From an uncultured Bacilli bacterium (GTDB lineage Bacteria; Bacillota_I; Bacilli_A; RF39; UBA660), in assembly GCA_910576925.1 (NCBI GenBank), contig CAJTKB010000007.1, forward strand, positions 1 to 59,499: 59,499 nt of DNA, written 5' to 3'. A model generated the notes under the pieces. It saw only the letters and a program-made list of their open reading frames with translations, ran no database searches and was not told the DNA's origin. The translations under genes and the position numbers were made by a program. This document shows positions 50,801-59,495 of the stretch, one piece after another. Every line of letters begins with the position of its first letter. Position 1 is the first letter of the stretch.

Positions 50801-53398
50801 CTATATTTCTATAAACTCTTTTAATATTTGTTTTAAATCATTTCTATCTATAGCAGATTTAGAAGGTATCCTAAGAATCTTAATACCAGATTTTAACAAA
50901 GCTTTATCTTTATAAGCATCTCTAATCTGCTGTTCAGCTAAATTATGATACTTTCCATCCAACTCAATTACCAAAACAGGCTTATTAATTCTAGTATCAA
51001 ACACTGTAAAATCAGCATGACTACCATTACTAATGTATTCTTTAATATTAGGATTAGCATTCAAAAAACTTTCATTTTGAACTAGATTAGACAACTTCAA
51101 TTTACAATAACATTTATATGGATATTCACTAATTACATCTACTATATTTTTAAATAATTTTTCTTCATATTCATTATCAAAATACTTAGTAGATTGATAA
51201 TATGGTATATTTTTATATAAATAATCAAATATACAAGAACTATTATCAAACAATTCATTTCCATATATTCCAATATAATCTATTAAATTTTTAATATTGG
51301 GAACATATTCCCCATTTTTTAAAAAGTAGTTTTTATCGCCAACTAAAATAAATTTCTTCTTAGCTCTTGATACTGCTACATTAATAAGTTCATTAGTAAA
51401 CATATTATAATCACTAGTAATATGTTTATTACAAAAATCAACATCATTAAACACCGTAGAAAAGTATACCTTATCAGCACCCTTCCCTTGAAATGTATGA
51501 ATAGTACCAGCATTATTTTCACCATATTTTTTTTCTAATAATCTAGCTTGCCCTTTAAATGGAGTTATTACAAAAGTATCCTTACAATTTTTAACTAATT
51601 CGTTTATTGTTTTTATCTCCCTTTTATTAATAATATCCTTTGAAATCTTTTCAGCACCTTTATACTTATCAACATTTATTATAGAAATAGCATTTTCACT
51701 AGCAGAAGTATATATTTTAAGTTTATTATCATAATAATATTTATTACAAAAATTAATAATATTATAATCACATCTATAATGCTCCTCTAAAGTCTTCTCT
51801 ATTGGATTAAAAACTTCTTTTATAGAATTTAAAAAACTATTATTTTCATATTTATAACAATTAGGTATATTACTATCAATATTAATATTAGTAATAGCAC
51901 TTAATTGCTTACTATCTCCTACTACAACTATTTTCTTTGCTAGATATAAAAGTGGTAATCCTGTAATAACATCACATTGTGATGCTTCGTCAATAATAAT
52001 GCAATCAATTTGTTTACAATTTTTAACCATATCAAGAAAATTAAATAAAAATCCATCTGCTGTTGTAAGAATTAATGGATAGGTATTAAAAGCCAAATTT
52101 AATAGATCATTTTTATTTTCAATATTATCATTATAAATATGTATCTTTTCTTTCAAAGTAAATTTAAAAGAATTCATACACAGTAAAATATACTCTTCAT
52201 ATATTTTTTCAACTGTTTTTTTCTTATCTTCCAAATTACCCTGTAAAAGCTGCTCCTCTCTAATTGCTATTTCTTTATTTAAATATAACTCTTCTAATAG
52301 TTCACTAATAGCATTTATTTTTATTTTTAAATCTTCTCCCTTTAATAAATACTTATATCTAATAAGCAATTTCTCAAAAAAATTGTACCTATTTTTACTA
52401 GATAGTTTTATAAGCCTATTAAGTGTTTTAACATTAGCATTTCTTTCACATATTATTCTAGCTTCACTTTTATTTATATATTTTTTAAAATTATATATTC
52501 TACTCTTTCTATCAATAAATTTCTTTTGTATTTTCAATTCTGCTATTAAATTTTTTAAACACATCAACTCTCCTATCTCATCATCAAGTATTCCAAGTCT
52601 ACTTTTCAATGTATTTAAACGAATCAAATCTTCTACACTACTATCTATATTAGATAAATCTTTTCTAAGTTTTTTTAATTTATCATTTATATTAACTAGT
52701 AGTTTATCCATAACTCCATCTCTACGGCCAAATCTCAAATAAAATTCTGGTAAATCCATCTTTTTAAATTCTTCTATTATATTATTCACAGCAGAATTAT
52801 TTTTAGATACTACAACAACATTCTTATTGTCCATTATAAAATTTGCTATCAAACTAAGAATAGTTGTAGTTTTACCAGTTCCAGGCGGGCCTTGAATTAT
52901 TGAAATATCATTACTTATTGCATTATTTATTGCTATTCTTTGAGAATTATTTGACCTACTTAAAAGAATACTACTTTTATTTGTACTATTTATATTATCT
53001 TGCATTCCACTAAAATATTTAACCAATAAATTATCTTTTCCAACTGTGTATAAAGAATCAAACATTTCCCTATATATCTTTCTTTTGTATTCGCCCATAT
53101 TATCATCATCAGTTTCTTCTAAACAGCTTATATAATAATTAAAATATTCATCTATGTTATCAGGGAATTTAAGAAAGCTTTTCAAAAACTTTTTTTGAAT
53201 AGTTTTATCTAGGAACTCTACACTACATATATTTTTTAAAAATATATAACTCAAGCTATTATTTTTAGAACCCTTTAAATAATAATAAAGCTTATTAAAA
53301 TCATAACTAACAGCTTTAACAGTCAAAGTTTTATTATTCTTAGTTAAGATTTTTAAATACCAACTATTTAATATAGCCTCATCGAAATAATCATTCAT
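50801..53398 (-). CDS. SF1 (UPF1-like) helicase fused to a C-terminal nuclease-like domain
   Basis: An 865-residue helicase. Motif I is IQGPPGTGKTTTILSLIANF, motif II CIIIDEASQCDVITGLPL, motif III VVGDSKQLSAI, then HTFQGKGADKVYFS and motif VI NVAVSRAKKKFILVGD, the SF1B UPF1/DNA2 pattern. A coiled-coil insert lies between motifs Ia and II. The C-terminus is a DUF2726/Vsr-like PD-(D/E)xK domain with ADFTVFDT, PVLVIELDGKYHN and GIKILRIPSKS. Helicase-nuclease fusions of this form are frequent in anti-phage loci. The ATG at 53398 is chosen because the promoter -10 box at 53426-53431 overlaps the longer reading. Confidence 0.9.
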   Translation of the reverse strand: MNDYFDEAILNSWYLKILTKNNKTLTVKAVSYDFNKLYYYLKGSKNNSLSYIFLKNICSVEFLDKTIQKKFLKSFLKFPDNIDEYFNYYISCLEETDDDNMGEYKRKIYREMFDSLYTVGKDNLLVKYFSGMQDNINSTNKSSILLSRSNNSQRIAINNAISNDISIIQGPPGTGKTTTILSLIANFIMDNKNVVVVSKNNSAVNNIIEEFKKMDLPEFYLRFGRRDGVMDKLLVNINDKLKKLRKDLSNIDSSVEDLIRLNTLKSRLGILDDEIGELMCLKNLIAELKIQKKFIDRKSRIYNFKKYINKSEARIICERNANVKTLNRLIKLSSKNRYNFFEKLLIRYKYLLKGEDLKIKINAISELLEELYLNKEIAIREEQLLQGNLEDKKKTVEKIYEEYILLCMNSFKFTLKEKIHIYNDNIENKNDLLNLAFNTYPLILTTADGFLFNFLDMVKNCKQIDCIIIDEASQCDVITGLPLLYLAKKIVVVGDSKQLSAITNINIDSNIPNCYKYENNSFLNSIKEVFNPIEKTLEEHYRCDYNIINFCNKYYYDNKLKIYTSASENAISIINVDKYKGAEKISKDIINKREIKTINELVKNCKDTFVITPFKGQARLLEKKYGENNAGTIHTFQGKGADKVYFSTVFNDVDFCNKHITSDYNMFTNELINVAVSRAKKKFILVGDKNYFLKNGEYVPNIKNLIDYIGIYGNELFDNSSCIFDYLYKNIPYYQSTKYFDNEYEEKLFKNIVDVISEYPYKCYCKLKLSNLVQNESFLNANPNIKEYISNGSHADFTVFDTRINKPVLVIELDGKYHNLAEQQIRDAYKDKALLKSGIKILRIPSKSAIDRNDLKQILKEFIEI

Positions 53399-53425
53399 AT
53401 ATAATACAGCCCCTTTTTTTGCCAT

Positions 53426-53454
53426 ATTATACCAAATTTTCAACAAAAAGTCAC
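53426..53454 (-). promoter_or_regulatory. Promoter of the helicase-nuclease gene
   Basis: GTGACT (53449-53454) and TATAAT (53426-53431) are separated by 17 bases. Its position rules out the two upstream in-frame ATG codons as starts. Confidence 0.7.
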
Positions 53455-53495
53455 TGCCTAATACAATTTTCAATAATAAAGCTTATTGAAACAAC

Positions 53496-53516
53496 AAAAA
53501 AAGCACATTTCTGCGC
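53496..53516 (-). terminator. Intrinsic terminator after the M20 dipeptidase
   Basis: GCGCA and TGTGC form a short stem capped by a GAAA tetraloop, followed by TTTTTTT on the minus strand. Confidence 0.78.
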
Positions 53517-53577
53517 CAAAGATTTTTGCTGTTTTTGCAATTTTTTACTCAAATTATTATGATATTTAAATTTTTAA

Positions 53578-54951
53578 TTATTTGATTTTATTATATTCAA
53601 TTAATGTTTCTTTTAGCCAATCATATACTCTTTCTGTAGAAGAAATGCTTACTTTTTCATTAATTGAATGGCAATTATCTATAGTAGGAGCAATTGTACA
53701 TATATCTAAATTATTAATATTATTTGATAAGATTCCACCCTCCATACAAGCATGAACCTTTTTTACAATCGTTTCTTTTCCATATAATTTTTTATAAGTA
53801 TCTGCTAAAATTTTTCTTATCATTGAATTTTCTTTAAATGGAAAAAATGGTTTCTTTGCATCAATAATCATCTTAAATACATATTGATTAGCAAGTAATT
53901 CTACTTCATTTAATAGCATTTCTTCTTTTGATAAATCAGAACTTCTAATACTATATTTTATTTCAAGAGTATCGTTTAAAATAGATATTTTTCCAATATT
54001 AGCTGATAATAAAGGAAAGTTGTCATCTTGATAAGTCTCTAACAATCCATCTTTTATTTTAGATATAAACTGGGCTATATCATTACTTTCTTTAATAGAA
54101 TTTAAAGACTTACTTTTTTCTAAATGCAATATTATATTAGAATCTTCGTCACTCAATTTTAATTCAATGCCATCTAGTTTTTTCTGTAATAATTCTATAT
54201 TTTCATTAGAAGTAAATATAACATATCCTTCACTTGGTATTACATTATCACGTTTACCAAATTGAATGTCTGCTATTTCTTTATAATTTAATTCATTTAA
54301 TAATCTTATAGCTAATTTTATTGCATTGCATCTATTTTTATCAATATCATCACCAGAATGACCACCTTTTAAACCACTAATTGATAGTTTATAAGCATTA
54401 CAATTTTTAGTTTCATAATTGATTTTTTTATTTAACGTTATAGAGCACATACCTGCACTTGAAGATTCAATATCTGCTTCTTTTATCCCATCCAAACTAA
54501 TTAAAGTTTTACTAGTCAATAAAGAATAATCAAAGTTACTTGCTCCTAACATTGTTGTTTCTTCCTGTGTAGTTATCATTACTTCAATATTAGGCATATT
54601 ACCACTTTCTTGTAACATTGCAAGAATAATTGCAAGTCCAATTCCATCATCTGCTCCAAGTGAAGTATTTTTAGACTTATAATAATCTCCATCAATATAA
54701 AAGGGTATTCCCTTGTTATCAAAATCATAATTATCTGTTGATACGCAAACCATATCTGAATGTGCTTGTAAAATAATCGTTTTATCAGAATTATTATTCT
54801 TTTTTAATAATACTGTATTATATTTTCCTAAATTATATTCAATATTATTTTCTTTGGCATAATTAATTAAATAATTAGCTATTTTATCTTCTTTTCCAGA
54901 TTCTCTTGGAATCTGCATAATTTCTTCAAAATATTCTAAAGTGTTTTTCAT
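53578..54951 (-). CDS. pepD: M20 family aminoacyl-histidine dipeptidase
   Basis: A di-zinc dipeptidase (PepD, carnosine/Xaa-His dipeptidase type) of 457 residues that recycles peptides in the cytosol. Motifs are LQAHSDMVCV (metal His and catalytic Asp), SLGADDGIGLA (bridging Asp), TTQEETTMLGA (catalytic and metal Glu), ISLDGIKEADI, and GLKGGHSGDDI in the lid domain. The last metal ligand lies in the C-terminal TIDNCHSINEKV. Length and order are standard. GGGAGG precedes the ATG, which shares a base with the stop of the YbaK-like gene, so the two are coupled. Confidence 0.93.
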   Translation of the reverse strand: MKNTLEYFEEIMQIPRESGKEDKIANYLINYAKENNIEYNLGKYNTVLLKKNNNSDKTIILQAHSDMVCVSTDNYDFDNKGIPFYIDGDYYKSKNTSLGADDGIGLAIILAMLQESGNMPNIEVMITTQEETTMLGASNFDYSLLTSKTLISLDGIKEADIESSSAGMCSITLNKKINYETKNCNAYKLSISGLKGGHSGDDIDKNRCNAIKLAIRLLNELNYKEIADIQFGKRDNVIPSEGYVIFTSNENIELLQKKLDGIELKLSDEDSNIILHLEKSKSLNSIKESNDIAQFISKIKDGLLETYQDDNFPLLSANIGKISILNDTLEIKYSIRSSDLSKEEMLLNEVELLANQYVFKMIIDAKKPFFPFKENSMIRKILADTYKKLYGKETIVKKVHACMEGGILSNNINNLDICTIAPTIDNCHSINEKVSISSTERVYDWLKETLIEYNKIK

Positions 54952-55499
54952 TAATCTACCTCCCTTGCTAAATTTTCTAAAATTTCTACATTGTTTAACT
55001 TTGATAAATATTTACTTGGTAATGAAATTTTTGATTTTTGTAAACCACTTCCACAAATAATTCTATCTACTTCCAATACTTTAGGATCAATAAATATTTT
55101 CCATTCTTGAGGTAACCCAATAGGATTTATACTACCATATTCCATTTTAGTTTTTTCTAAAACATAATCAAGTGACGCAACAGATACCATTCGTGAATTT
55201 GTATATTTTCTAACTGTAGATGACATATTATACTTATATCCAGTTGGTACAAGAAGGGCAACATAACTTTTATTTTCTCCTCTTTTACATTCACAGATTA
55301 AGCAATTTACTCCAGATTTCATATCAATATTGTAATGTTCACATAATTTAATACCATCCATATATTCTGAATCTATTTCAGCTACTAGAATATTTTCTTG
55401 TTCTTCTTTAGAAAATAAGTTCTTTATACAATCATAAGTAGTTTCAGCTAATAAATGTTTATTTTCTTCTATTTTTTTAAAATCTAAATTATTGTCCAT
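54951..55499 (-). CDS. YbaK/ProX-type aminoacyl-tRNA deacylase domain protein
   Basis: A 182-residue protein of the YbaK/EbsC fold, related to the editing domain of prolyl-tRNA synthetase. SVASLDYVLEKTKMEYGSINPIGLP corresponds to the conserved substrate pocket (GxISPxG), and WKIFIDPKVLEVDRIICGSG to the C-terminal core. Family members hydrolyse mischarged tRNAs such as Cys- or Ala-tRNA(Pro). The N-terminal 60 residues are a helical extension. GGGAGA precedes the ATG. It is translationally coupled to pepD and lies just downstream of the DUF1016 gene. Confidence 0.83.
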   Translation of the reverse strand: MDNNLDFKKIEENKHLLAETTYDCIKNLFSKEEQENILVAEIDSEYMDGIKLCEHYNIDMKSGVNCLICECKRGENKSYVALLVPTGYKYNMSSTVRKYTNSRMVSVASLDYVLEKTKMEYGSINPIGLPQEWKIFIDPKVLEVDRIICGSGLQKSKISLPSKYLSKLNNVEILENLAREVD

Positions 55500-55511
55500 A
55501 AAGTTCTCCCA

Positions 55512-56522
55512 TCATTTACTCTCATCCAAAACTTTCTCAACTTCGCTAATAAGTTGTTCTTTATTAGGAATATAATATGTATAAGTGGATGCAAAAACAT
55601 TATTTTCAAGTCCACCTAAAGCATATTCCATAGCTACTTCTTTTTTATTTTTACAAAGAATAATTCCTATTGGTTTATTATCATATTCATCATTAACTTC
55701 AGCATTATAATAATTTAAATACATATTCATTTGTCCTGCATACTCTGGTTTCATTCCACCAATTTTTAAATCTATTAACACATAACATTTTAATATTTTA
55801 TTATAAAAAACCATATCTACATAATAGTGTGTATTTCCTAAAGTTATTCTTTGTTGTGTACCAACAAACATAAAACCTTTTCCTAATTCAAGTAAAAAAT
55901 CTTCCATGTGTTTCACTAATTTTCGTTCTAAATCACGCTCTAAAATTGGTTTTTGTTCTTTAATATCTAGGAATTCAAATACATATGGTTCTTTTAAAAT
56001 ATCATCCGGTTTAGATAATATTTGACCTTCTTTTGATAGCTTATATACCTTTTCTTTATTATTTTTTCCATCAGACAATAATAATCTTTCAAATAATGAT
56101 GTTTCTAATTGTCTCTTTAGTTCTCTAACACTCCAGTTTGAGTTAATACATTCTTTTTCATAAAAATTTCTTTCATCTTCATTTTCTATACTCAAAAGTT
56201 CACAATAATGAGACCAACTTAATTTTCCAGACACTGTCTGGAATTTTGGATAAGTAATATAAAATTTTCTCATATTAAATAAATTACTAACAGAAAAGCC
56301 CGTTCCCAATACATTTCTTAATTCTTTAGATAATTCACGAATAATTTGTTTACCATATTCTGCTTTTATATTACCGTTTTGTTCATTTTCAACAATTATT
56401 CTTCCAACATTCCAATATGCATTTATCATAGCGGTGTTAACTTCGTAAGCAACTTTTTGTCTACTACTAATAATTACATTTTTAATTTCTTCAATCATCT
56501 TGATATTATTTTTTTCTAACAT
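55512..56522 (-). CDS. DUF1016 (YhcG-type) PD-(D/E)xK nuclease family protein
   Basis: A 336-residue protein. The N-terminal domain has ARQKVAYEV-like SSRQKVAYEVNTAMINAYW and GRIIVENE, then SWSHYCELLSIENEDERNFY and WSVRELKRQLETSLFERLL, all typical of DUF1016. The C-terminal nuclease-like domain has FMFVGTQQRITLG, YYVDMVFYNKILKCYVLIDLK with the metal-binding Asp and Lys, and AGQMNMYLNYYN. The family is widespread in mobile and defence regions; a phage- or toxin-related nuclease role is suspected. AAAGGAG precedes the ATG. It is next to the decayed recombinase. Confidence 0.9.
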   Translation of the reverse strand: MLEKNNIKMIEEIKNVIISSRQKVAYEVNTAMINAYWNVGRIIVENEQNGNIKAEYGKQIIRELSKELRNVLGTGFSVSNLFNMRKFYITYPKFQTVSGKLSWSHYCELLSIENEDERNFYEKECINSNWSVRELKRQLETSLFERLLLSDGKNNKEKVYKLSKEGQILSKPDDILKEPYVFEFLDIKEQKPILERDLERKLVKHMEDFLLELGKGFMFVGTQQRITLGNTHYYVDMVFYNKILKCYVLIDLKIGGMKPEYAGQMNMYLNYYNAEVNDEYDNKPIGIILCKNKKEVAMEYALGGLENNVFASTYTYYIPNKEQLISEVEKVLDESK

Positions 56523-56679
56523 AATGTTATCTCCTTTCCAAACATTTGATTTGTACTAACTAATATAATTTTACCATATTTTAAGTACTTATTGATAGTA
56601 ATGTTAGTTTTTCTTTATGAAATCTATCTTCTTTTTTATTGGGAATTATTTGTAACAAACTATTACGTTTATTTAGCCC

Positions 56680-58316
56680 TTATAAATTAATAGAATCTAT
56701 ATTTAAATTGCTTTGTTTTATCTTATAAAATTCACTTAACGATTTTATATAACTATCTATATCTTCCTTTGAATTATAATTAGATAGTATTAAACTTTTA
56801 TCATTAGAATTAATCACTAAATCAAAACAATTTTCTCTAAACAAATAACCAATATTATTAATTTCTTTTTTGTTAATATTAATTTTCTTAATAGATACGT
56901 TTTTCTTTTTATCAACTTCAATGCTAATATTATCTATATACTTAAAAACTAATTCTTGTTTTTGCTCTTTAGATAATTTATCCCATAAATGATTCTTTAT
57001 AACATAATATGATTTATTTTTTATTTGTTCTAATTGTTTTAAATTATATATTAATCTCATTTCATTTTTATGATCTTCGGTACTTTCCTTTATGGCTAAA
57101 TCTTTGATTTTCTCTTCTGTTATTTTCTTTTGATTTTTAATAAATCTAATTCATCTTTTAATTCTATTTCTTCAACAATCCCATCTACAAAAGCACTCTT
57201 AATTCTTTTTTCTTTTATATTTAATTCATTAATTATTTTATTATATTTCTTTAATTCCTTTTCAGTATCTTGATATAAATAAGGTTTATAAGTATTATCA
57301 ATTAATAAAAAGAAATCTAACATATCATCTAAAAAATTAATCATTTGCTTTTCTATTTTCTTTTCACTAACTCTCGTTTTACAATTAGCACATTGATAAT
57401 AGCAATGTTTTTCTCCTGTATGACTTTTACTAGAACAACCACCCATAATAGTACCACAATTAGGACACCTTATACTTTGCATAAAAATATAAGTTTGTTT
57501 TCTTTTATAGTTTTTAAGATTCTTTTGTTTTTGTACTTGAGCAATATTAAAAACTTATTCTTCAATAATTGATGGAGCAACTCCAACAAACCTTTGTGAT
57601 TCTTCATCACTGACAGTTTTTCTATGAACATAATTACCAATATAAATTTCATTGGATAGTATTCTATCAACTAGAGTAGGAATCCATTTTCTATTTAATG
57701 CTTTTTCTTCATTTAATAATTTAGTGATAGCATTAGCAGAAGCACCTTTAATATATAAATCAAATATCCTTTTTATAACTTCACTTTCAATATCATTGAT
57801 AACTAATTTTTTATCAACCTTATCATATCCAATAGGTGGTCGTCCTACAAAATGACCTTTCCTCACAGCTCCCACCATTCCAAATTTAGTTCTTTCACTT
57901 GTTCTTTCTATTTCTAGTTGAGCAAGAATAGTAAGCATTCTAATGAAAAACTTACCATTAGCAGTAGAAGTATTAATATCTTCACACATATTTTCTAAAC
58001 TACAATCGTTTTCTTCTAGAAAAGTACATATTTCTTCTAAATCTTTGATAGAACGAGTAAGTCTATCTAACTTATAAACAATTATTTTATTTATCTTTCC
58101 ATCTTTTATATCTTGAATCATTTCTTGAAAAGCAGGTCTATTCATATTTTTAGCACTTATTCCTGCATCTTCATATACCTTATATACTTCATAATTTTTG
58201 TAATCACATAGTTTCAACATTCTTTCTTTTTGCTCATCTAAACTATGACTATTTCTAAATTGATCTTCAGCTGAAACTCTATGGTAAAGTCCTACTACAA
58301 TTTTTTTGTCATCCAT
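56680..58316 (-). pseudogene. Large serine recombinase, broken by a stop codon and a frameshift
   Basis: A large serine integrase/resolvase of the kind that moves integrative elements. The catalytic domain is intact: YHRVSAEDQ with the nucleophile Ser, IIVYKLDRLTRSIKDL, AQLEIERTSERTKFGM, and the recombinase domain GRPPIGYDKVDK and NRKWIPTLVDRILSN. A TAA at 57555-57557 then interrupts the frame, which resumes unchanged through the zinc ribbon (IRCPNCGTIMGG, YYQCANCKTRV) to 57120. A one-base shift near 57120-57135 moves the C-terminal coiled coil into another frame ending at 56680. The start is the ATG at 58316 behind GAAGGAG. No excision activity is expected. Confidence 0.9.
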
Positions 58317-58350
58317 ATTTTCTTCTCCTTCCGTATAATTTTTAACGACA

Positions 58351-58378
58351 AAAAAAACAAGGAAGAATTTCCCTTGTG
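58351..58378 (-). terminator. Terminator in the leader of the recombinase gene
   Basis: CAAGGGAA and TTCCTTG (with one bulge) form a hairpin followed by eight T on the minus strand, between the recombinase promoter and its start codon. It would stop most transcripts early unless an antitermination event occurs. Confidence 0.75.
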
Positions 58379-58400
58379 TTAAGAACTTCAAAATAATTCA

Positions 58401-58430
58401 AATATACGATTATCTAATTTTCGTATATTA
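58401..58430. promoter_or_regulatory. Inverted repeat at the recombinase transcription start
   Basis: AATATACGA and TCGTATATT are perfect inverted copies of nine bases separated by 11-12 bases, directly downstream of the -10 box. The place and symmetry suit an operator for a dimeric repressor or a recombinase binding site; which one cannot be told. Confidence 0.6.
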
Positions 58431-58432
58431 CC

Positions 58433-58461
58433 ATAATACCACATTTTTATAGGACAGGCAA
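58433..58461 (-). promoter_or_regulatory. SigA-type promoter of the serine recombinase
   Basis: TTGCCT (58456-58461) and TATTAT (58433-58438) are separated by 17 bases. Confidence 0.75.
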
Positions 58462-58530
58462 CGGACACAATTTGAAAATTGCACCTTAAGATTGTTATCT
58501 AACCCTTATAACTAAAGAAAAAAATAGATT

Positions 58531-58872
58531 TTAAATTTTTTTAAAATAAATTGCTACACAACCATACTTTTCTACTTCATCATTTGTATAATATGGTGTA
58601 TCATCTACAACAGCTTGTGGGCTATAATATCTGTCTTTAAAATCTTTTTCAAAAGTTGCAGAATACATTTCTAGTAAAGTTTTATAATATTTTAAATCGG
58701 TGACTAATACTTTTATTATTTCTTTCTCTAATGGTCTTTTATAAAAGGTAATTGTATCCCCAATTTGTATTTGTTGACGCTTTTCATCATTTAATCTGTA
58801 TTCAATATCTTTAATATCATTTGCAATCATGTCAAAAGGTTCTTCATTTAATCTCATATCATGATTTCTCAT
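58531..58872 (-). CDS. Small ASCH domain protein
   Basis: A 113-residue ASCH (PUA-like) domain protein of a different subgroup from the one at 46.7 kb. MRLNEEPFDMIANDIKDIEYRLNDEKRQQ followed by GDTITFYKRP, here quoted only in part as IKDIEYRLNDEKRQQIQIGD, is the ligand-contacting region, and the C-terminal YGCVAIYFKKI closes the fold. The expected role is binding RNA or a modified nucleoside. GGAGTG precedes the ATG. It lies between the recombinase remnant and a small orphan, and may belong to the same inserted segment. Confidence 0.84.
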   Translation of the reverse strand: MRNHDMRLNEEPFDMIANDIKDIEYRLNDEKRQQIQIGDTITFYKRPLEKEIIKVLVTDLKYYKTLLEMYSATFEKDFKDRYYSPQAVVDDTPYYTNDEVEKYGCVAIYFKKI

Positions 58873-58902
58873 GAATAATCACTCCTTATGACAATTATAT
58901 CA

Positions 58903-59202
58903 CTAATTTGATATTTCTTCTAACAATATATTCATAATTTTAGTTAATTCAGATATTGTAATAGTATCTGATACATCTTCATTATATAAGTTTGTATCAT
59001 TATCATAACAAAGTATAACTATTTTTTGAGTATTATTACTAATGATAATTTTATGCGGTTCTTCTAATCCTAAATTAGAGTGATTAAAAACAATATTCTT
59101 TCCAGCAATATATTCAATGTTTAATTTGGTAATATTTTTAATTCTTAATATCTTATTTTTTATACACAAAGGAAATTCTAAAAGTTCTATGGACACATTC
59201 AT
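58903..59202 (-). CDS. Hypothetical protein, 99 aa
   Basis: Not recognised. The protein is small, soluble and beta-rich with an acidic tail; stretches are ELLEFPLCIKNKILRIKNI, EPHKIIISNNTQKIVILCYD and ISELTKIMNILLEEISN. No cysteine pair, signal peptide or membrane helix is seen. AAAGGTGGTGAT is a strong ribosome-binding site in front of the ATG. A terminator from the tRNA-His gene sits just upstream, so it is probably transcribed separately. Confidence 0.72.
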   Translation of the reverse strand: MNVSIELLEFPLCIKNKILRIKNITKLNIEYIAGKNIVFNHSNLGLEEPHKIIISNNTQKIVILCYDNDTNLYNEDVSDTITISELTKIMNILLEEISN

Positions 59203-59225
59203 TTTATATAATCACCACCTTTGCA

Positions 59226-59262
59226 AAGAAAAAAGTCCATAATATCAAGTATTACGAACTTT
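59226..59262 (-). terminator. Intrinsic terminator after tRNA-His
   Basis: A 13 bp stem, including three G-T pairs, with a CTTGA loop is followed by a T tract on the minus strand. Confidence 0.85.
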
Positions 59263-59300
59263 TACTTATCTTCGCACAAAGGTGTGCGTAAATTTCAATA
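59263..59300. repeat. Small hairpin between tRNA-His and its terminator
   Basis: CGCAC and GTGCG form a stem at about 59273-59288 with a six-base loop. It may be an RNase processing site or pause hairpin in the tRNA precursor. Confidence 0.45.
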
Positions 59301-59377
59301 TGGGGCGCCATAAGAGAATCGAACTCTTGCATACTAGTGCCACAAACTAGCGTGTTAACCACTTCACCAATGACGCC
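59301..59377 (-). tRNA. tRNA-His (GTG anticodon)
   Basis: The minus strand folds as a complete cloverleaf with an encoded CCA end. The anticodon arm is CTAGT-TTGTGGC-ACTAG, giving anticodon GTG. The T arm is AAGAG-TTCGATT-CTCTT. The acceptor stem GCGTCAT/ATGGCGC is preceded by an extra G at -1 that faces C73, the identity signal of tRNA-His. A 17-spaced promoter lies upstream. Confidence 0.97.
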
Positions 59378-59383
59378 ATATAA

Positions 59384-59415
59384 ATACAACAATTATTTTA
59401 TCAATAAAGTTGTAT
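59384..59415. repeat. Inverted repeat overlapping the tRNA-His promoter
   Basis: ATACAAC and GTTGTAT are inverted copies flanking the -10 box. This could be chance in AT-rich DNA or a regulatory site. Confidence 0.35.
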
Positions 59416-59423
59416 TTTGGCAA
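59395..59423 (-). promoter_or_regulatory. Promoter of tRNA-His
   Basis: TTGCCA (59418-59423) and TAAAAT (59395-59400) are separated by 17 bases, about 18 bases upstream of the tRNA. Confidence 0.7.
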
Positions 59424-59468
59424 TACATTTTAGTAAATGTAATAAAATTTGTTAATTGAAAAACGAAG

Positions 59469-59495
59469 TTGGACACTAAAAATAATTGTGTCCAA
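59469..59495. repeat. Inverted repeat at the right edge of the window
   Basis: TTGGACAC (59469-59476) and GTGTCCAA (59488-59495) are perfect inverted copies with an 11-base spacer. A related GGACACAATT occurs at 58463-58472, upstream of the recombinase promoter. These may be ends of an insertion sequence or MITE; no transposase is in view. Confidence 0.5.

Noticed and set aside
52383..52742. A plus-strand reading frame of 119 codons inside the helicase gene
   Set aside because: It is the antisense shadow of the coiled-coil region of the helicase, with low-complexity Leu/Ser/Phe content and no ribosome-binding site.
58317..58391. A longer N-terminus for the serine recombinase
   Set aside because: The extra stretch overlaps the leader terminator and lacks a ribosome-binding site, while GAAGGAG stands right before the ATG at 58316 where the family sequence begins.
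59301..59377. tRNA-His as the attachment site of the serine recombinase element
   Set aside because: Large serine recombinases rarely use tRNA genes, and no duplicated tRNA 3' end was found within the window.
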